The notes under the pieces: model-generated
Database searches by the model: none
Told to the model about the DNA's origin: nothing
What the model saw: the letters and a program-made list of their open reading frames with translations, nothing else
In this document: positions 23,547-35,578 of the stretch, piece by piece
Layout: the number at the start of each line of letters is the position of its first letter
Numbering within the stretch: the first letter of the stretch is position 1
Made by a program: the position numbers and the translations under genes
DNA from: Pteria penguin
Lineage: Eukaryota > Mollusca > Bivalvia > Pterioida > Pteriidae
Assembly: GCA_035048485.1 (NCBI GenBank)
Contig: CM068585.1
Span: forward strand, 20,448,001-20,512,000
Direction: 5' to 3'
Length of the DNA stretch: 64,000 nucleotides

Positions 23547-24640
23547 TGATCGAGTCGTAGAACACTGATGTTATTGTCAATCAAATTACTTTGAGTCCTT
23601 CCTTAGGTATTTGCCAATCGATATATGTATTTGATAAAGCAGGTTAAGTTCAAACATAATATGAATTAAAACTAATAAGAGCGAAGTTTATTTCTCGACC
23701 AAAGTTTAACATAAGGGAATTAAGTTCTTTCCCTTCGAATTTTCGTGGCCAATCTAAACTTTTGGATTTATGACTAAAGAGTTATTTAATGTAAAATAGA
23801 CAGAAGCGTGAAGTCTTGCCATAGACATACTGTCTTTGGAAAGATGTACAATGGACTGGAACAACAAATTATGAAAACATTTAAATAACGATGATCACAT
23901 CAGTAAATATTTTCTACACCTGATTGCACAAAATATTTGTTCCAAAGGCATAAATAAAGTACTATTTGCTTACAAATAAAGTAATTACTTAATAATGTTG
24001 TAAATAGATATTTATCATGCGACCTTATTGTCGGCTCGTTATGAAATAACAATAAGAGGAAATACCGATAATGTACTCGAATAGAGAAATCTTGAGATTT
24101 GATCATTTCAGCGCTTACTTTTTAACTCTAATTTCTCATTTTATGCGATGTGGCCCGCTTTTATATTAAGGATATGTAATAAAATTACTAACATTAGGAA
24201 CTAATTGACAAATTTACACTTTGCAATATATTCAAAATTTATCTTTTTTTGTGATATTTTGAACAAATCGTTTCTAATCAACAGTTGTAGAAAGCCATGA
24301 CTGAAGTTTGTTTGTAAAACATTACACCTCTTACGATAGCCTAATCCCTTTGTTTTGTACGATAGCTCAGTGTTCTATCAGACAAATACAGTGTTTTTAT
24401 AATTTTACTTTCTCTCCAGACAAACTCAAATTACATGGAGCAAGAGTATACGTGTATCGTTCTGTACTATTGCTGTCTTTAATGTATATTAATGATTTGT
24501 ACTGTAAATTGCAATTTTTGTGATATTTTGAGAAATTCTCTTGAAAATTATAACTATAATACATAATCCACTTTTAACATTGAATTTTTCATTAGTTCTG
24601 TAAATTTATTTATTTGTACAACACAAATTTAGAGCTATAC
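22081..24640. other. No gene seen; one GA microsatellite
   Basis: AT-rich noncoding stretch. The only defined feature is a (GA)n microsatellite at 23491-23541. Short open frames at 22153, 23900 and 24308 show no domain, splice logic or neighbours. Confidence 0.5.
23491..23541. repeat. (GA)n microsatellite
   Basis: About 25 uninterrupted GA dinucleotides. Confidence 0.95.
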
Positions 24641-24649
24641 TCCATTCTG

Positions 24650-24980
24650 ATTGTCTCCTATTTTACCTGTTTGATTCCATACAAAGCTATAGAAGCGGGA
24701 AGATACCATAAACCCCTAATTCCAAGAGATAAAAGTTCCGTTTTTCGTGTCACTCAACCGTTAAAGACGGAAAACACTTTATTCTATATCGTACTGTACT
24801 TTATAACATCAGACAAAAATATATATGAAAAAATATTTGAAAATTGTCCTGGTGATGACCGCATTGTAGATATATTGAAACCTTAACAATTCTTATCTAC
24901 AAAGAACATTATCGTTGTGTATGTTCCTGAAAGCATTTCTATCAGTAAGGCATGATAAAACAAAATAAAAAAATAATGCT
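24650..24980 (+). mobile_element. Probable highly decayed LINE 3' relic
   Basis: The open frame contains AIEAGRYHKPLIPRDKSSVF and KTENTLFYIVLYF, which line up in order with the (I/V)ETGR(W/Y)..IPR..K..C....EFHF...C segment at the C-terminus of the other LINEs here. The zinc-ligand cysteines are lost. The tail GATAAAACAAAATAAAAAAA may be the old 3' end. Weak but consistent. Confidence 0.4.
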
Positions 24981-25011
24981 GATATATACTGATAATAATA
25001 TTGTAACTTTT

Positions 25012-25640
25012 ATTGCTGCAACCAGATACTGTTGTAGATCATCCTTGTATGTAGTAATATTACCAGATATTGTTGTAGATCATCCTTGTATGTTGTAATA
25101 TTACTAGATACTTTTGTAGATCATCCTTGTATGTTGTAATATTACCAGATACTTTTGTAGATCATCCTTGTATGTTGTAATATTACCAGATACTGTTGTA
25201 GATCATCCTTGTATGTTGTAATATTACCAGATACTGTTGTAGATCATCCTTGTATGTTGTAATATTACCAGATACTTTTGTAGATCATCCTTGTATGTTG
25301 TAATATTACCAGATACTTTTGTAGATCATCCTTGTATGTTGTAATATTACCAGATACTGTTGTAGATCATCCTTGTATGTTGTAATATTACCAGATACTT
25401 TTGTAGATCATCCTTGTATGTTGTAATATTACCAAATACTGTTGTAGATCATCCTTGTATGTTGTAATATTACCAGATACTGTTGTAGATCATCCTTGTA
25501 TGTTGTAATATTACCAGATACTGTTGTAGATCATCCTTGTATGTTGTAATATTACCAGATACTGTTGTAGATCATCCTTGTATGTTGTAATATTACCAGA
25601 TACTTTTGTAGATCATCCTTGTATGTTGTAATATTATATT
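25012..25640. repeat. 41-bp minisatellite, about 15 copies
   Basis: Unit ATATTACCAGATACTGTTGT + AGATCATCCTTGTATGTTGTA. Copies are nearly identical and differ mainly at GATACT(G/T)TTG, so the array is young or well homogenised. Confidence 0.95.
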
Positions 25641-26540
25641 ATAATTGTGTACATACTCACTCTCATAGCGACAGTTGTATGTATGTATAAATCTGTAAAC
25701 ATGTAATTCAAACTGTTAATCGATGTATGCTAGTAATGGCCCCATCAAAACAAAATTTAGAATTATTTTTGATCGATCAGACCTTCTAATAATATATTAT
25801 TTTAACTATTTTAGTATCAGAATATCAATTCCAATCCAGGTTTTAAATGGCATCTTTGATAACTGAACCCGTGTTTCCGTTCATTTCGTTGATTCGTACA
25901 GTGATACTGTATTCATTTTTTACCTTATTCTGAAAGTTTGGTTCTCTCTTCTGATGAAAAACTTACTTTTAGATAAAATATCGGCCAAACGAATATCATT
26001 CCACATTCATGTTAGGTCTTAGCCTATTCAGTTACTAGTCTTATTTAATATTGTTTTGTTTAAAAATTATCTAAACAGTAACAACTTCAAACATGATAGG
26101 AAAATGTTGCACAGATTTGATTGGTATTCCCAGATCAGCTCATGATTACATAGTAAATTACAAATTCAGTAGAAAAGTCAGTTGACAGGTGGCATTTATC
26201 TGCCGCAACTTGTCAATGTCACCATAATTGTCTGACGAATCGGCGTAATAAATGAGAACTGGACATTCGTCTGACCAGTCGACATAATACCCGAGAAGTC
26301 GACATAACATCTGACGAGTCAACATGAATATTAGCTATGTTGACAATGCCTGACCGCAGAAATATACCACACAATCGTTTTTAAGTTATTTTGACATCGC
26401 AGGAATGACAGGTATTATGAAAACTTTAGGACGTTATCGTTTAAATAAAATAAGCGTTATTGAGAGATCTACTACCATTCATTACACAAACATTTCCTGA
26501 ATTTTTCACTAGTTACATGAATATTGAAAGAATGACATTG
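25641..26540. other. No gene; degenerate GACGAGTCGACATAA repeats
   Basis: At 26150-26345 several diverged copies of CTGACGAGTCGACATAAT occur, related to 11110-11245. Otherwise featureless AT-rich DNA. Confidence 0.45.
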
Positions 26541-26880
26541 GTTGGTTGGTTGGTTGGTGTTTTATGTCGCTTTCAACAACACCAATGTGATGGAATGATT
26601 TAAGCAGTAGATATGGATTTTACTCAGAGATTTTGTTATTTTTCCTTTCCACTTGATGAAGGTCAAGTGGCCAAAAATTTGTGGACATTGAGTAGGGGTT
26701 GGTGGTGTTTGTTTGTTTTTGTTATTTATTTAATTCACACTTCTCTTCGGAGGACTTTTTATCATTTCTTCAACAATTTTTAGTTATATCGAAGCATGAA
26801 AGCAAGGGGTAACCAACTTCTTCAGCATAAGGTCACAATCTGGGAATCGAACCCGGATCATTTGCACTGTAACACAAAAG
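26541..26880 (-). mobile_element. tRNA-derived SINE, family 2, copy 1
   Basis: Read on the minus strand: a B-box-like GGGTTCGATTCCC near 26850, the body phrase GTTGGTTACC...TTCATGCTTCGATATAACT, and a tail with AAAGCGACATAAAACACC followed by (CCAA)n at 26541-26556. The interior is interrupted by unrelated sequence at about 26590-26740, so this may be two fused fragments. The next copy lies directly adjacent in the same orientation. Confidence 0.65.
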
Positions 26881-26934
26881 ATAGTAGTGGTGGAATGTTT
26901 TATGTAGTGTTAATGTACTGCTAATAATACGCTG

Positions 26935-27305
26935 AAGGTTGGTAAAATTGCGTTTTACGTCGCTTTCAATGTTTGGAAATTATTCTAAAACTAAAAAGTT
27001 TTTCCGTCGTGCATAGCTCTGTATTTGGATTTGAGTTTTATTCTATCCATAAATTGGATTAAGCCAATATGCACAGCGATCCACTTGAACGTTTGACATG
27101 GAATAAATATAAATGAAATAATTGACTTCACTTTTTTCTCAGTTTATGACCCTGAAACACGATATTTATTATTTCAACATTTTTTTCATCTATATCGCGA
27201 CATTGAAGAAGGTAGAACTCAACCTTTTGGCCATAGTGGCGTAATCCGGGAATCGAACCCTGCACCGCATGTCAAGTGTTTAACCACGACACCAAGCCTG
27301 TTCCT
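26935..27305 (-). mobile_element. tRNA-derived SINE, family 2, copy 2
   Basis: On the minus strand the head reads CAGGCTTGGTGTCGTGGTTA then GGTGCAGGGTTCGATTCCCGG, matching A- and B-box positions of a tRNA. The body has CTTCAATGTCGCGATATAGA and the tail ATTGAAAGCGACGTAAAACG. This is the best-preserved head of the family in the window. Confidence 0.75.
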
Positions 27306-27474
27306 GTAATGATATCACTTTAGATTACAGTATTTATTGCAATGTATCGCCAAAACTATTACAACTAGTATAGACAGTATATTGAGTGAATCATTCTCAA
27401 TGGTAAAAGATATAAATATAGGAAGATGACATGTTAAGGTAGCTTTAGAATATGCCATTAAAAGCGCCACCTAC

Positions 27475-27728
27475 CCTGACCCCGTGTTCCTTATTGCCTT
27501 TTACAATTGCCCTTCGACCTTGTCGGAAGCCTCCATGTAAGAATAAGTCAATACGTTGTCGTTTGGGATCCCTGTAACTCGCTTCTATCCACAGCTTAGA
27601 TTTATGTAATTTAAAAGTTTTCAGATTATTTTCTACGGACGCACGTTGTCGTCTATCAAAGTCGCTAACATCTCTATTCTTGAAGTATTTTCTAAGCAGC
27701 GTTGATTCTATGAACGTTAATGCCATGA
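27475..27728 (-). CDS. Candidate exon, 84 codons
   Basis: Runs from acceptor TTGAATTCAG|TCATGG (phase 1) to donor GTCAGG|GTAGGT (phase 0). It encodes MALTFIESTLLRKYFKNRDV, then FDRRQRASVENNLKTFKLHK, and near the end LFLHGGFRQGRRAIVKG. It is open throughout, GC-richer than its flanks and strongly basic. No family is recognised. Same strand as the CNBD2-like exons. Its entry phase does not match the donor of the 33.7-kb exon, so if they are one gene an exon lies between. Confidence 0.55.
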
Positions 27729-27739
27729 CTGAATTCAAC

Positions 27740-28621
27740 GTTAAAACAAATGCATGTTTTCAATTCATGAAGTTCTCATCAAAGACTCCACAGGATTCTT
27801 CATAGAACTACAAATATGAAACTAAATATCTGGGCATTGAAAACACGTTTATATCCTAATCATATCTAATATATGTTAAGTGAACAGTTCCTGTTCTTAG
27901 GTCGACTATCTACTTAGAAGGTTTGTTTGAGATGTACAATTTAAAATGGAATTATCATTGAAATAAACACAAACGCAGCATTGTATGAATCTGCCTTTCG
28001 TCGGTATAAATTATGTGCAACACACAATAAACTTTATCATTAATTTTCACTTTAAATGGATTCAATTATTCGAATGTCATTTAAATTCTTGTGTCGTCAC
28101 AATGCAATGTCAATCGCTAGCGGACGTCTTTGATCATCTACCGCCCAATACAGACAGAAGTTGATTTAATACAGAGGAAGATAGTGTCACTATTCTATAT
28201 CTATATTTAATGAAGAAATATGAAAATACGCACACAATGTCATCTTTCTTCTGGTTTATTATCTTCTAGCTTGTTATGAACACATACTGTGTGAACTGTT
28301 CATTACGGTTATCTGTGAATAGACGACGTATTATAGATCATATGTCTTGCATCAGTCAGTTTGACATCGACCTACAGATTGGCTTGTCGTCTGAATGGCA
28401 AGCTGGATATGGGTGGTCTTCTGGTGATTTGTGTAAGACACGATGATCACTTGTTGACAGGTTTATGACAGGGTGATCGTCGTATTTGTCAGAGTGCGAA
28501 TTTGTCTTTTTATGACATGTTTTACATGGGTATTCTCCTGGTGACTCCCGGTAAGGCGGATGATCACATCAATTGTCTGCACCACTTCCCACTTGATATA
28601 CTGGATTGCTGTCTGATTAAT
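27740..28621. other. No gene seen
   Basis: AT-rich to 28300. From about 28380 to 28620 there are degenerate GGTGATC and GTTGACAGG phrases that look like decayed edge copies of the 66-bp array. Confidence 0.45.
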
Positions 28622-30415
28622 GCTCCAGATGTATCACCATATGATCATCCTCTGTTGATAGATGTAATACAGGTTGATCGTCATATGTGGGCAGATGTAA
28701 CACCAGGTGCTCATCCTCTGTTGATAGATGTATTACAGGTTGATCATTATATGTGGGCAGATGTTACACCAGGTGATCATCCTCTGTTGAAAGATGTATT
28801 ACAGGTTGATCATCATATGTGGGCAGATGTTACACCAGGTGATCATCCTCTGTTGATAGATGTATTACAGGTTGATCATCATATGTGGGCAGATGTTACA
28901 CCAGGTGATCATCCTCTGTTGATAGATGCATTACAGGTTTATCTCCATATGTGGGCAGATGTAACACCAGGTGATCATCCTCTGTTGATAGATGTAATAC
29001 AAGATGATCATCATATGTGGGCAGATGTAACACCAGGTGATCATCCTCTGTTGATAGATGTAATACAAGATGATCATCATATGTGGGCAGATGTAACACC
29101 AGGTGATCATCCTCTGTTGATAGATGTAATACAGGTTGATCATTATATGTGGGCAGATGTTACACCAGGTGATCATCCTCTGTTGATAGATGTATTACAG
29201 GTTGATCTCCATATGTGGGCAGATGTAAAACCAGGTGATCATCTTCTGTTGATAGATGTAATACAGGTTGCTCGTCATATGTGGGCAGATGTAACACCAG
29301 GTGATCATCTTCTGTTGATAGATGTATTACAGGTTGATCATCATATGTGGGCAGATGTAACACCAGGTGATCATCTTCTGTTGATAGATGTAATACAGGT
29401 TGATCGTCATATATGGGCAGATGTTACACCAGGTGGTCATCCTCTGTTGATAGATGTATTACAGGTTGATCTCCATATGTGGGCAGATGTAAAACCAGGT
29501 GATCATCCTCTGTTGATAGATGTAATACAGGTTGCTCGTCATATGTGGGCAGATGTAACACCAGGTGATCATCTTCTGTTGATAGATGTATTACAGGTTG
29601 ATCATCATATGTGGGCAGATGTAACACCAGGTGATCATCTTCTGTTGATAGATGTACATTGTAATACAGGTTGATCGTCATATATGGGCAGATGTTACAC
29701 CAGGTGGTCATCCTCTGTTGATAGATGTAATACAGGTTGCTCGTCATATGTGGGCAGATGTAACACCAGGTGATCATCCTCTGTTGATAGATGTATTACA
29801 GGTTTATCTCCATATGTGGGCAGATGTAACACCAGGTGATCATCCTCTGGTGATAGATGTATTACAGGTTGATCTCCATATGTGGGCAGATGTAACACCA
29901 GGTGATCATCCTCTGTTGATAGATGTATTACAGGTTGATCATCATATGTGGGCAGATGTAACACCAGGTGATCATCCTCTGTTGATAGATGTATTACAGG
30001 TTTATCTCCATATGTGGGCAGATGTGACACCAGGTGATCATCCTCTGTTGATAGATGTATTACAGGTTGATCATCATATGTGGGCAGATGTGACACCAGG
30101 TGATCATCCTCTGTTGATAGATGTATTACAGGTTGATCGTTATATGTGGGCAGATGTAACACCAGATGATCATCCTCTGTTGATAGATGTATTACAGGTT
30201 GATCGTTATATGTTGGCAGATGTAACACCAGATGATCATCCTCTGTTGATAGATGTAATACAGGTTGATCGTCATATGTGGGCAGATGTAACACCAGGTG
30301 ATCGTCCTCTGTTGATAGATGTAATACAGGTTGATCGTCATATGTGGGCAGATGTAACACCAGGTGATCATCCTCTGTTGATAGATGTAATACAGGTTGA
30401 TCATCGCATGGTGAT
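28622..30415. repeat. 66-bp minisatellite, about 27 copies, open in several frames
   Basis: Unit GGTGATCATCCTCTGTTGAT + AGATGTAATACAGGTTGATC + ATCATATGTGGGCAGATGTA + ACACCA. Because 66 is divisible by three and the unit has no stop in several frames, plus-strand (390 and 259 codons) and minus-strand (up to 221 codons) open frames arise with 22-residue periods. Variable sites change amino acids freely and both strands are equally open, so it is read as noncoding. A four-unit (264-bp) block at about 29200-29463 is duplicated at 29464-29735; an 8-bp insertion near 29662 in the second copy breaks the plus-strand frame. Confidence 0.93.
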
Positions 30416-30764
30416 CACTCCTGTAGAGTAGGGACTGATGTTAAGTTAAGTTAACTGATCTTGGACAAGAGCAACTGATGAGGGACAAGAGCAAGGTGGT
30501 TACCTCCCGAAGAGAAATAATGGATATCCGTGCTTGTTTACTATTGACTGGTATGGGTATCTAGCGAAGAGAAATAATGGATGGATATCAGTTTTCTATT
30601 GACTTGTATATGACATCTAGCGGTTATGTGTTGTATAACGTTATACAGTGTGCTTGCTATTCCTTCGCTCATACAGAATGATTAAGTCTCGTTGACAGGC
30701 ATCAAGCATAATGATTATTTCCTGGTAAGTGATAGCAAGCAAGGTACTCATCTGTTGAATGATG
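30416..30764. other. Spacer between two minisatellites
   Basis: Contains a two-copy phrase GAAGAGAAATAATGGATATC (30509 and 30566 regions). No gene. Confidence 0.45.
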
Positions 30765-32030
30765 TTGACTGTCGTTAGGTAACGGTGGTGACTATCTCTT
30801 GCTGACTGTAGGTAGGTAACGGCAGTGACGATCTCTTACTTACTGTAGGTAGGTAACGGTGGTGACTATCTCTTGCTGACTGTAGGTAGGTAACGGTAGT
30901 GGCGATCTCTTACTAACTGTAGGTAGGTAACGGTGATGACTATCTCTTGCTGACTGTAGGTAGGTAACAGTGGTGACCATCTTTTGCTGACTGTAGTAAG
31001 GTAACGGCGGTGACCATCTATTACTAACTGTGGTTAGGTAACGGTGGTGTCCATCTCTTGCTGACTGTAGTAAGGTAACAGTGGTGTCCATCTCTTGCTG
31101 ACTGTGGTTAGGTAACGGTGGTGACCATCTCTTGCTGACTGTAATTGGGTAACGGTGGTGACCGTCTCTTGCAGACTGCGGTTACGTAACGGTTGTGACC
31201 ATCTCTTGCTGACTGTTGGTAGGTAATGGTTGTGACCATCTCTTGCTGACTGTGGTTAGGTAACGGTGGTGATCATCTCTTGCTGACTGTAAGTAGGTAA
31301 CGGTGGTGACCATCTCTAGCTGACTGTAGTTAGGTAACGGTGGTTACCATCTCTTACTAAGTGTGGTTAAGTAACGATGGTAACTACCTTTTATTAACTG
31401 TGGGTAGGTAACAATGGTGACCATCTCTTTCTGACTGTAGTTAGGTAACGGTGGTACCATCTCTTGCTGACCATCTCTTACCAAGTGTGGTTAAGTAACC
31501 ATGGTAACTATTCTTATTAACTGTGGTTAGGTAACGATGGTTACCATTTCTTGCTGACTGTAGTTAGGTTACGATGGTGACCATTTCTTGCTGACTGTGG
31601 TTAGGTAACAGTGGTGATCATCTCTTTCTGACTATGGTTAGGTAACGGTAGTGACCATCTCTTGCTGACTGTAGTTAGGTAACGGTGGTGACCATCTCTT
31701 TCTAAGTGTGGTTAAGTAACGATGATAATCATCTTTTACTAACTGCGGTTTGGTAACAATGGTGACTATCTCTTTCTGATTGTAGTTAGGTAACGGTGGT
31801 GACCATCTCTTGCTGACTGTGGTTAGGTAACAATGGTGACCATCTCTTACTGACTGTGGTTAGGTAACGTTGGTGACTATCTCTTTCTGACTGTAGTTAG
31901 GTAACGGTGGTACCATCTCTTGCTGACTGTGGTTAGGTAACGGTGGTGACCATCTCTTTCTGACTGTGGTTAGGTAACGGTGGTGAATATCTCTTTCTGA
32001 CTGTAATTAGGTAACGATGCTGACTTAATT
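30765..32030. repeat. 37-bp minisatellite, about 34 copies
   Basis: Unit CTGTGGTTAGGTAACGGTGG + TGACCATCTCTTGCTGA. The left third favours TGTAGGTAGG, the middle is the most variable, and truncated units occur near 31455 and 31905. On the minus strand each unit reads GTTACCTAACCACAG, a loose acceptor-like string, but no exon context exists. Confidence 0.92.
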
Positions 32031-32679
32031 AGGTAACTTCGTTATGACCCCAATCATTTTGAAATTCAAAGTTCGGGTGACATCTATCAGTCGCCCCCCC
32101 CCCCCCCAACCCAATATAATTTGCAGTGGTAGAAATTCGCCTGAAATAAAAATGATTTAGTATTAATCTTACATGCTTGTTCACACCCAATCCAAGGTTG
32201 ACAATGCACGGTAAACAATAACCGCTATAAACAAGGGAGTATATAGTTAGCCAATCAACGGTATAAACGGTTGCCTTTTAATGATATTGCGAAGATAGCT
32301 GTGAACTAACGCTTGTCCCCAAGTCTACTAATTTCAACACGGCGGGTACTTTGGACTTCCATGGTCCAGTCGGATACAGGGATACGGTAATATTCAGTCC
32401 AGCCTCTATTAATATCAACATGTATGGGCGCGCAGGTTCAAATTATCTCGGTAAAAATGTTCTGCGATTTTTAATTCTGCTCATTGACAAAGATCGCAGA
32501 AATAAAGTCCCCAAAGAAATTACCCGCTATACGGTATTAATTATTGGTCAGCAGCATGATCACCTACTGTCTGCAAGGTGATCTCGTGATGAGTGACGTT
32601 AAGCAATGTGGTGATTCCTTATTTCAACATCTCCTGTTTACTATGATTTAATAGTATAATAATGATAATCATCAGTGAT
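32031..32679. other. No confident gene
   Basis: Contains a C-run at 32094-32108. A 76-codon plus-strand open frame at 32351-32581 has no splice or family support. Confidence 0.4.
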
Positions 32680-33495
32680 ATGACCTACTGTTAGAGAGGT
32701 GTTGCTAATTACAGATAAGAGAGGTGGACACTTCCTGTTAGACAGGTGTTGCTAATTACAGATAAGAGAGATTGACATCTCCTGTTAGACAGGTGTTGCT
32801 AATTACAGATAAGAGAGGTGGGCATCTCCTGTTAGACAGGTGTTGCTAATTACAGATAAGAGAGGTGGACACTTCCTGTTAGACAGGTGTTGCTAATTAC
32901 AGATAAGAGAGATGGACATCTCCTGTTAGACAGGTGTTGCTAATTACAGATAAGAGAGGTGGACACTTCCTGTTAGACAGGTGTTGCTAATTACAGATAA
33001 GAGAGATGGACATCTCCTGTTAGACAGGTGTTGCTAATTACAGATAAGAGAGGTGGACACTTCCTGTGAGACTGGTGTTGCTAATTACAAATAAGAGCGC
33101 TGGACACTTCCTGTTAGACAGGTGTTGCTAATTACAGATAAGAGAGGTGGGCATCTCCTGTTAGACAGGTGTTGCTAATTACAGATAAGAGAGGTAGACA
33201 CTTCCTGTTAGACAGGTGTTGCTAATTACAGATAAGAGAGGTGGGCATCTCCTGTTAGACAAGTGTTGCTAATTACAGATAAGAGGGGTGGACATCTCCT
33301 GTTAGACAAGTGTTGCTAATTACAGATAAGAGAGGTGGACATCTCCTGTTAGACAAGTGTTGCTAATTACAGATAAGAGAGGTGGGCATCTCCTGGTAGA
33401 CAAGTGTTGCTAATTACAGATAAAAGAGGTGGGCATCTCCTGTTAGACAAGTGTTGCTAATTACAGATAAGAGAGGTGGACATCTCCCGTTGTTT
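32680..33495. repeat. 47-bp minisatellite, about 17 copies
   Basis: Unit CTCCTGTTAGACAGGTGTTG + CTAATTACAGATAAGAGAGG + TGGACAT. From about 32720 to 33240 units with ACTTCCTG and ATCTCCTG mostly alternate, giving a 94-bp dimer. The right part uses ATCTCCTG only and GACAAGTG instead of GACAGGTG, so two sub-arrays are visible. Confidence 0.93.
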
Positions 33496-33664
33496 GGTGT
33501 CACACCCGGTTGATCATTTATCAATTAAGTAAACGTGATAATACCTTGTAAACCAAGTCTAGGCTGGGTGAAAAAAGAATGAAAGAAAAAAAGAAACGCA
33601 GAATTAGAGATAAGATTGAATGAAATTGAGAATTCTTATCTTGTCGATCCCCTGATATACTTAC

Positions 33665-33779
33665 TTTGAATGTTTGCTGCTTTACCGCTATATACCCTTC
33701 GCTAAAACTAAGACCATAGGTAGAAAATGTCGATGCTCGCTGTCGTTTAATCTTGAGTATATCAGCGTCTGACTTGATC
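33665..33779 (-). CDS. Candidate exon with LSF motif, 38 codons
   Basis: Bounded by a good acceptor (CTTAACTATTTCAG|GATCAA, phase 2) and a canonical donor (ATTCAAA|GTAAGTA, phase 0). It encodes IKSDADILKIKRQRASTF, then YGLSFSEGYIAVKQQ. YGLSFSEGYIAVKQ resembles FGLSFDPGDFRAKKE of the CNBD2-like exon at 4737-4928, hinting at a paralogue or an internally repeated design. Entry phase 2 matches the donor of the 42.2-kb candidate exon. Confidence 0.65.
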
Positions 33780-34411
33780 CTGAAATAGTTAAGTTGATAG
33801 ATATACAATTGGTACGTATATTTATGTTCCTGTCTATAGCACGCAATCTTCCAACACTCTTTCTAAAACAAGGAATTGAAGTTTAAATCTGTGTAAACTT
33901 GCTCTTGTATAAGTTCATATAAACACCCATACTACTTTCTTCGTTCTATAATACCCCTCCCCAACACAAAAACCCCACCCAATTAAATAGATATATACAT
34001 AAATGAATAAATAAATAAATAGTAATAAGAATAAATAATGAGAATAAAAATAAAAAATAAAATAAAAATGAAAATAATAATGTTTCATTTATGTCAAAAT
34101 ATTTTTATCAGCGGCTGCATAGATATTTTTGTCATTTCAAGCCGTGTCAATGCCTCATTTATAATAAGTTTATACATGCTTTTTTTCTGATTCTAAATAA
34201 TTATATGTTATATTATTTTCTTGGTGCAAAACCAAACAAGCAAAATTATGGAATGAAATTGACGTATGTACATTTCATTGACAATTTCTAAGAACAACCA
34301 GACAATGAAAATACCCAGTAAAACTCATATGAAGTACAGTTGTTTAAAAATCTACAGGATCACGTTGCTGATGGAGATTGGTTCCCATGCACAAGTTCAA
34401 TTTTCTTCAAA

Positions 34412-34463
<52 letters not shown>

Positions 34464-35429
34464 CCGGTGGGTTTCTGTCCTTAGTCACATTAAATATCCT
34501 TCACTGCTTTGGGTGGGCCCGTTGTAATGGCATAAATTTTTGTGCAATGCACATGCAGATGCCATCCCCATATACGTGCAATAGTCGCGCCAAGTGACAT
34601 CAAATGATGACCAATCATTCAAATTCAGTTCTATCAAAATGGACACAAGTTTATCGTTAAATAGAATTATATGTGGAAATTATAAGTTATTTCCCGAGTA
34701 CAGACAATACGCGCAAAAAGTCACGTGCTTTATCACGGCCAGAACCGTCATTGATAAGAATATCCATGATATTTAGAAATATTTCTATTTTCGAGAACCC
34801 TTTACCTTGCATGTACAGTAGTTATTACCGGGGTATATTTTTTTTTCAAATTTCAGCACATTGTCATGCCAAACCAGTGTCTATAAGTACGTAAATAAAT
34901 ATCTTAAAGTTTGACAAACGCAGCCTTACATCCAAGCCTTTCTAGTTTAAGCTAATATTTACATTAAAATGTGCTCGGTTGCCATGTAGAAATGGTGCCT
35001 TCTCATGATTTCTTCTCTAGTGAGAAAGTTCCGGTATATATAAATAATTGATGTATGAAATCCTCTAGCGGCGGTTATAAATACGTTAGAACGTAAGTAC
35101 CAATGAGTAACGAGTCTTTCTCGTAGTAGAATGTCGACCTGTTCATTGTGTACTCTCAAGTGCAAAGTCAAGCTGGCACAAAAACGACATGAAAGCCCAA
35201 CATTATCCTTATCCTTGGTCTCTTTCTACAATTTTATGAATTTCTTAAGTGCTTTTATTCTGTCTTATGCACTTTTATGCAAACATAAATTTTACGAGAT
35301 CATATATAGTCCATTGAAAGACGTCTCTGCCTTTTGATATTGCCTAGGTCAATTTCACACTTAAAAAGAACACATTTCCATAGATCCCATCTTGCCCTAC
35401 CACTTTGATATGGATATGTTAAAGTTATA
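33780..35429. other. No confident gene; (GA)n tract
   Basis: An A-rich (AAAT)n-like tract occurs at 33995-34080 and (GA)n at 34416-34460. A minus-strand frame of 70 codons (34959-35171) is open but unsupported. Confidence 0.4.
34416..34460. repeat. (GA)n microsatellite
   Basis: About 22 uninterrupted GA/AG dinucleotides. Confidence 0.95.
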
Positions 35430-35434
35430 TGAAC

Positions 35435-35578
35435 CAGTGACGGATCCAGGATTTCCGAAAAGGGGGTGCACATGTGTATTAACAAAACGACTTAGCCATT
35501 TTTGGTGCTAAATCTGAATTTTACTAGTAAATATGTGGCCAAAAGGGCGGCCCGGGCCCCCCTCTAAATCCGCCACTG
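35435..35578. mobile_element. 144-bp MITE with 5-bp target duplication
   Basis: Left end CAGTGACGGATCCAGGATTT; right end, reverse-complemented, CAGTGGCGGATTTAGAGGGG. Perfect flanking TGAAC at 35430-35434 and 35579-35583. Interior GGGGGTGCACATG on the left and GGGCCCCCCTC on the right. Same TIR core (GCGGAT) and 5-bp duplication as the elements at 3849 and 39521. Confidence 0.85.

Noticed and set aside
27240..27303. Possible genuine tRNA gene (minus strand)
   Set aside because: A- and B-boxes are present but the acceptor stem does not pair and the sequence continues into a SINE body shared by other copies.
28502..30431. Long open frames of 390 and 259 codons with 22-residue repeats
   Set aside because: They arise from a 66-bp minisatellite open on both strands; unit differences change residues freely and no splice or start context supports a gene.
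30840..31091. 83-codon open frame in the 37-bp array
   Set aside because: Low-complexity repeat translation only.
34959..35171. 70-codon minus-strand open frame
   Set aside because: No family, splice or repeat evidence.
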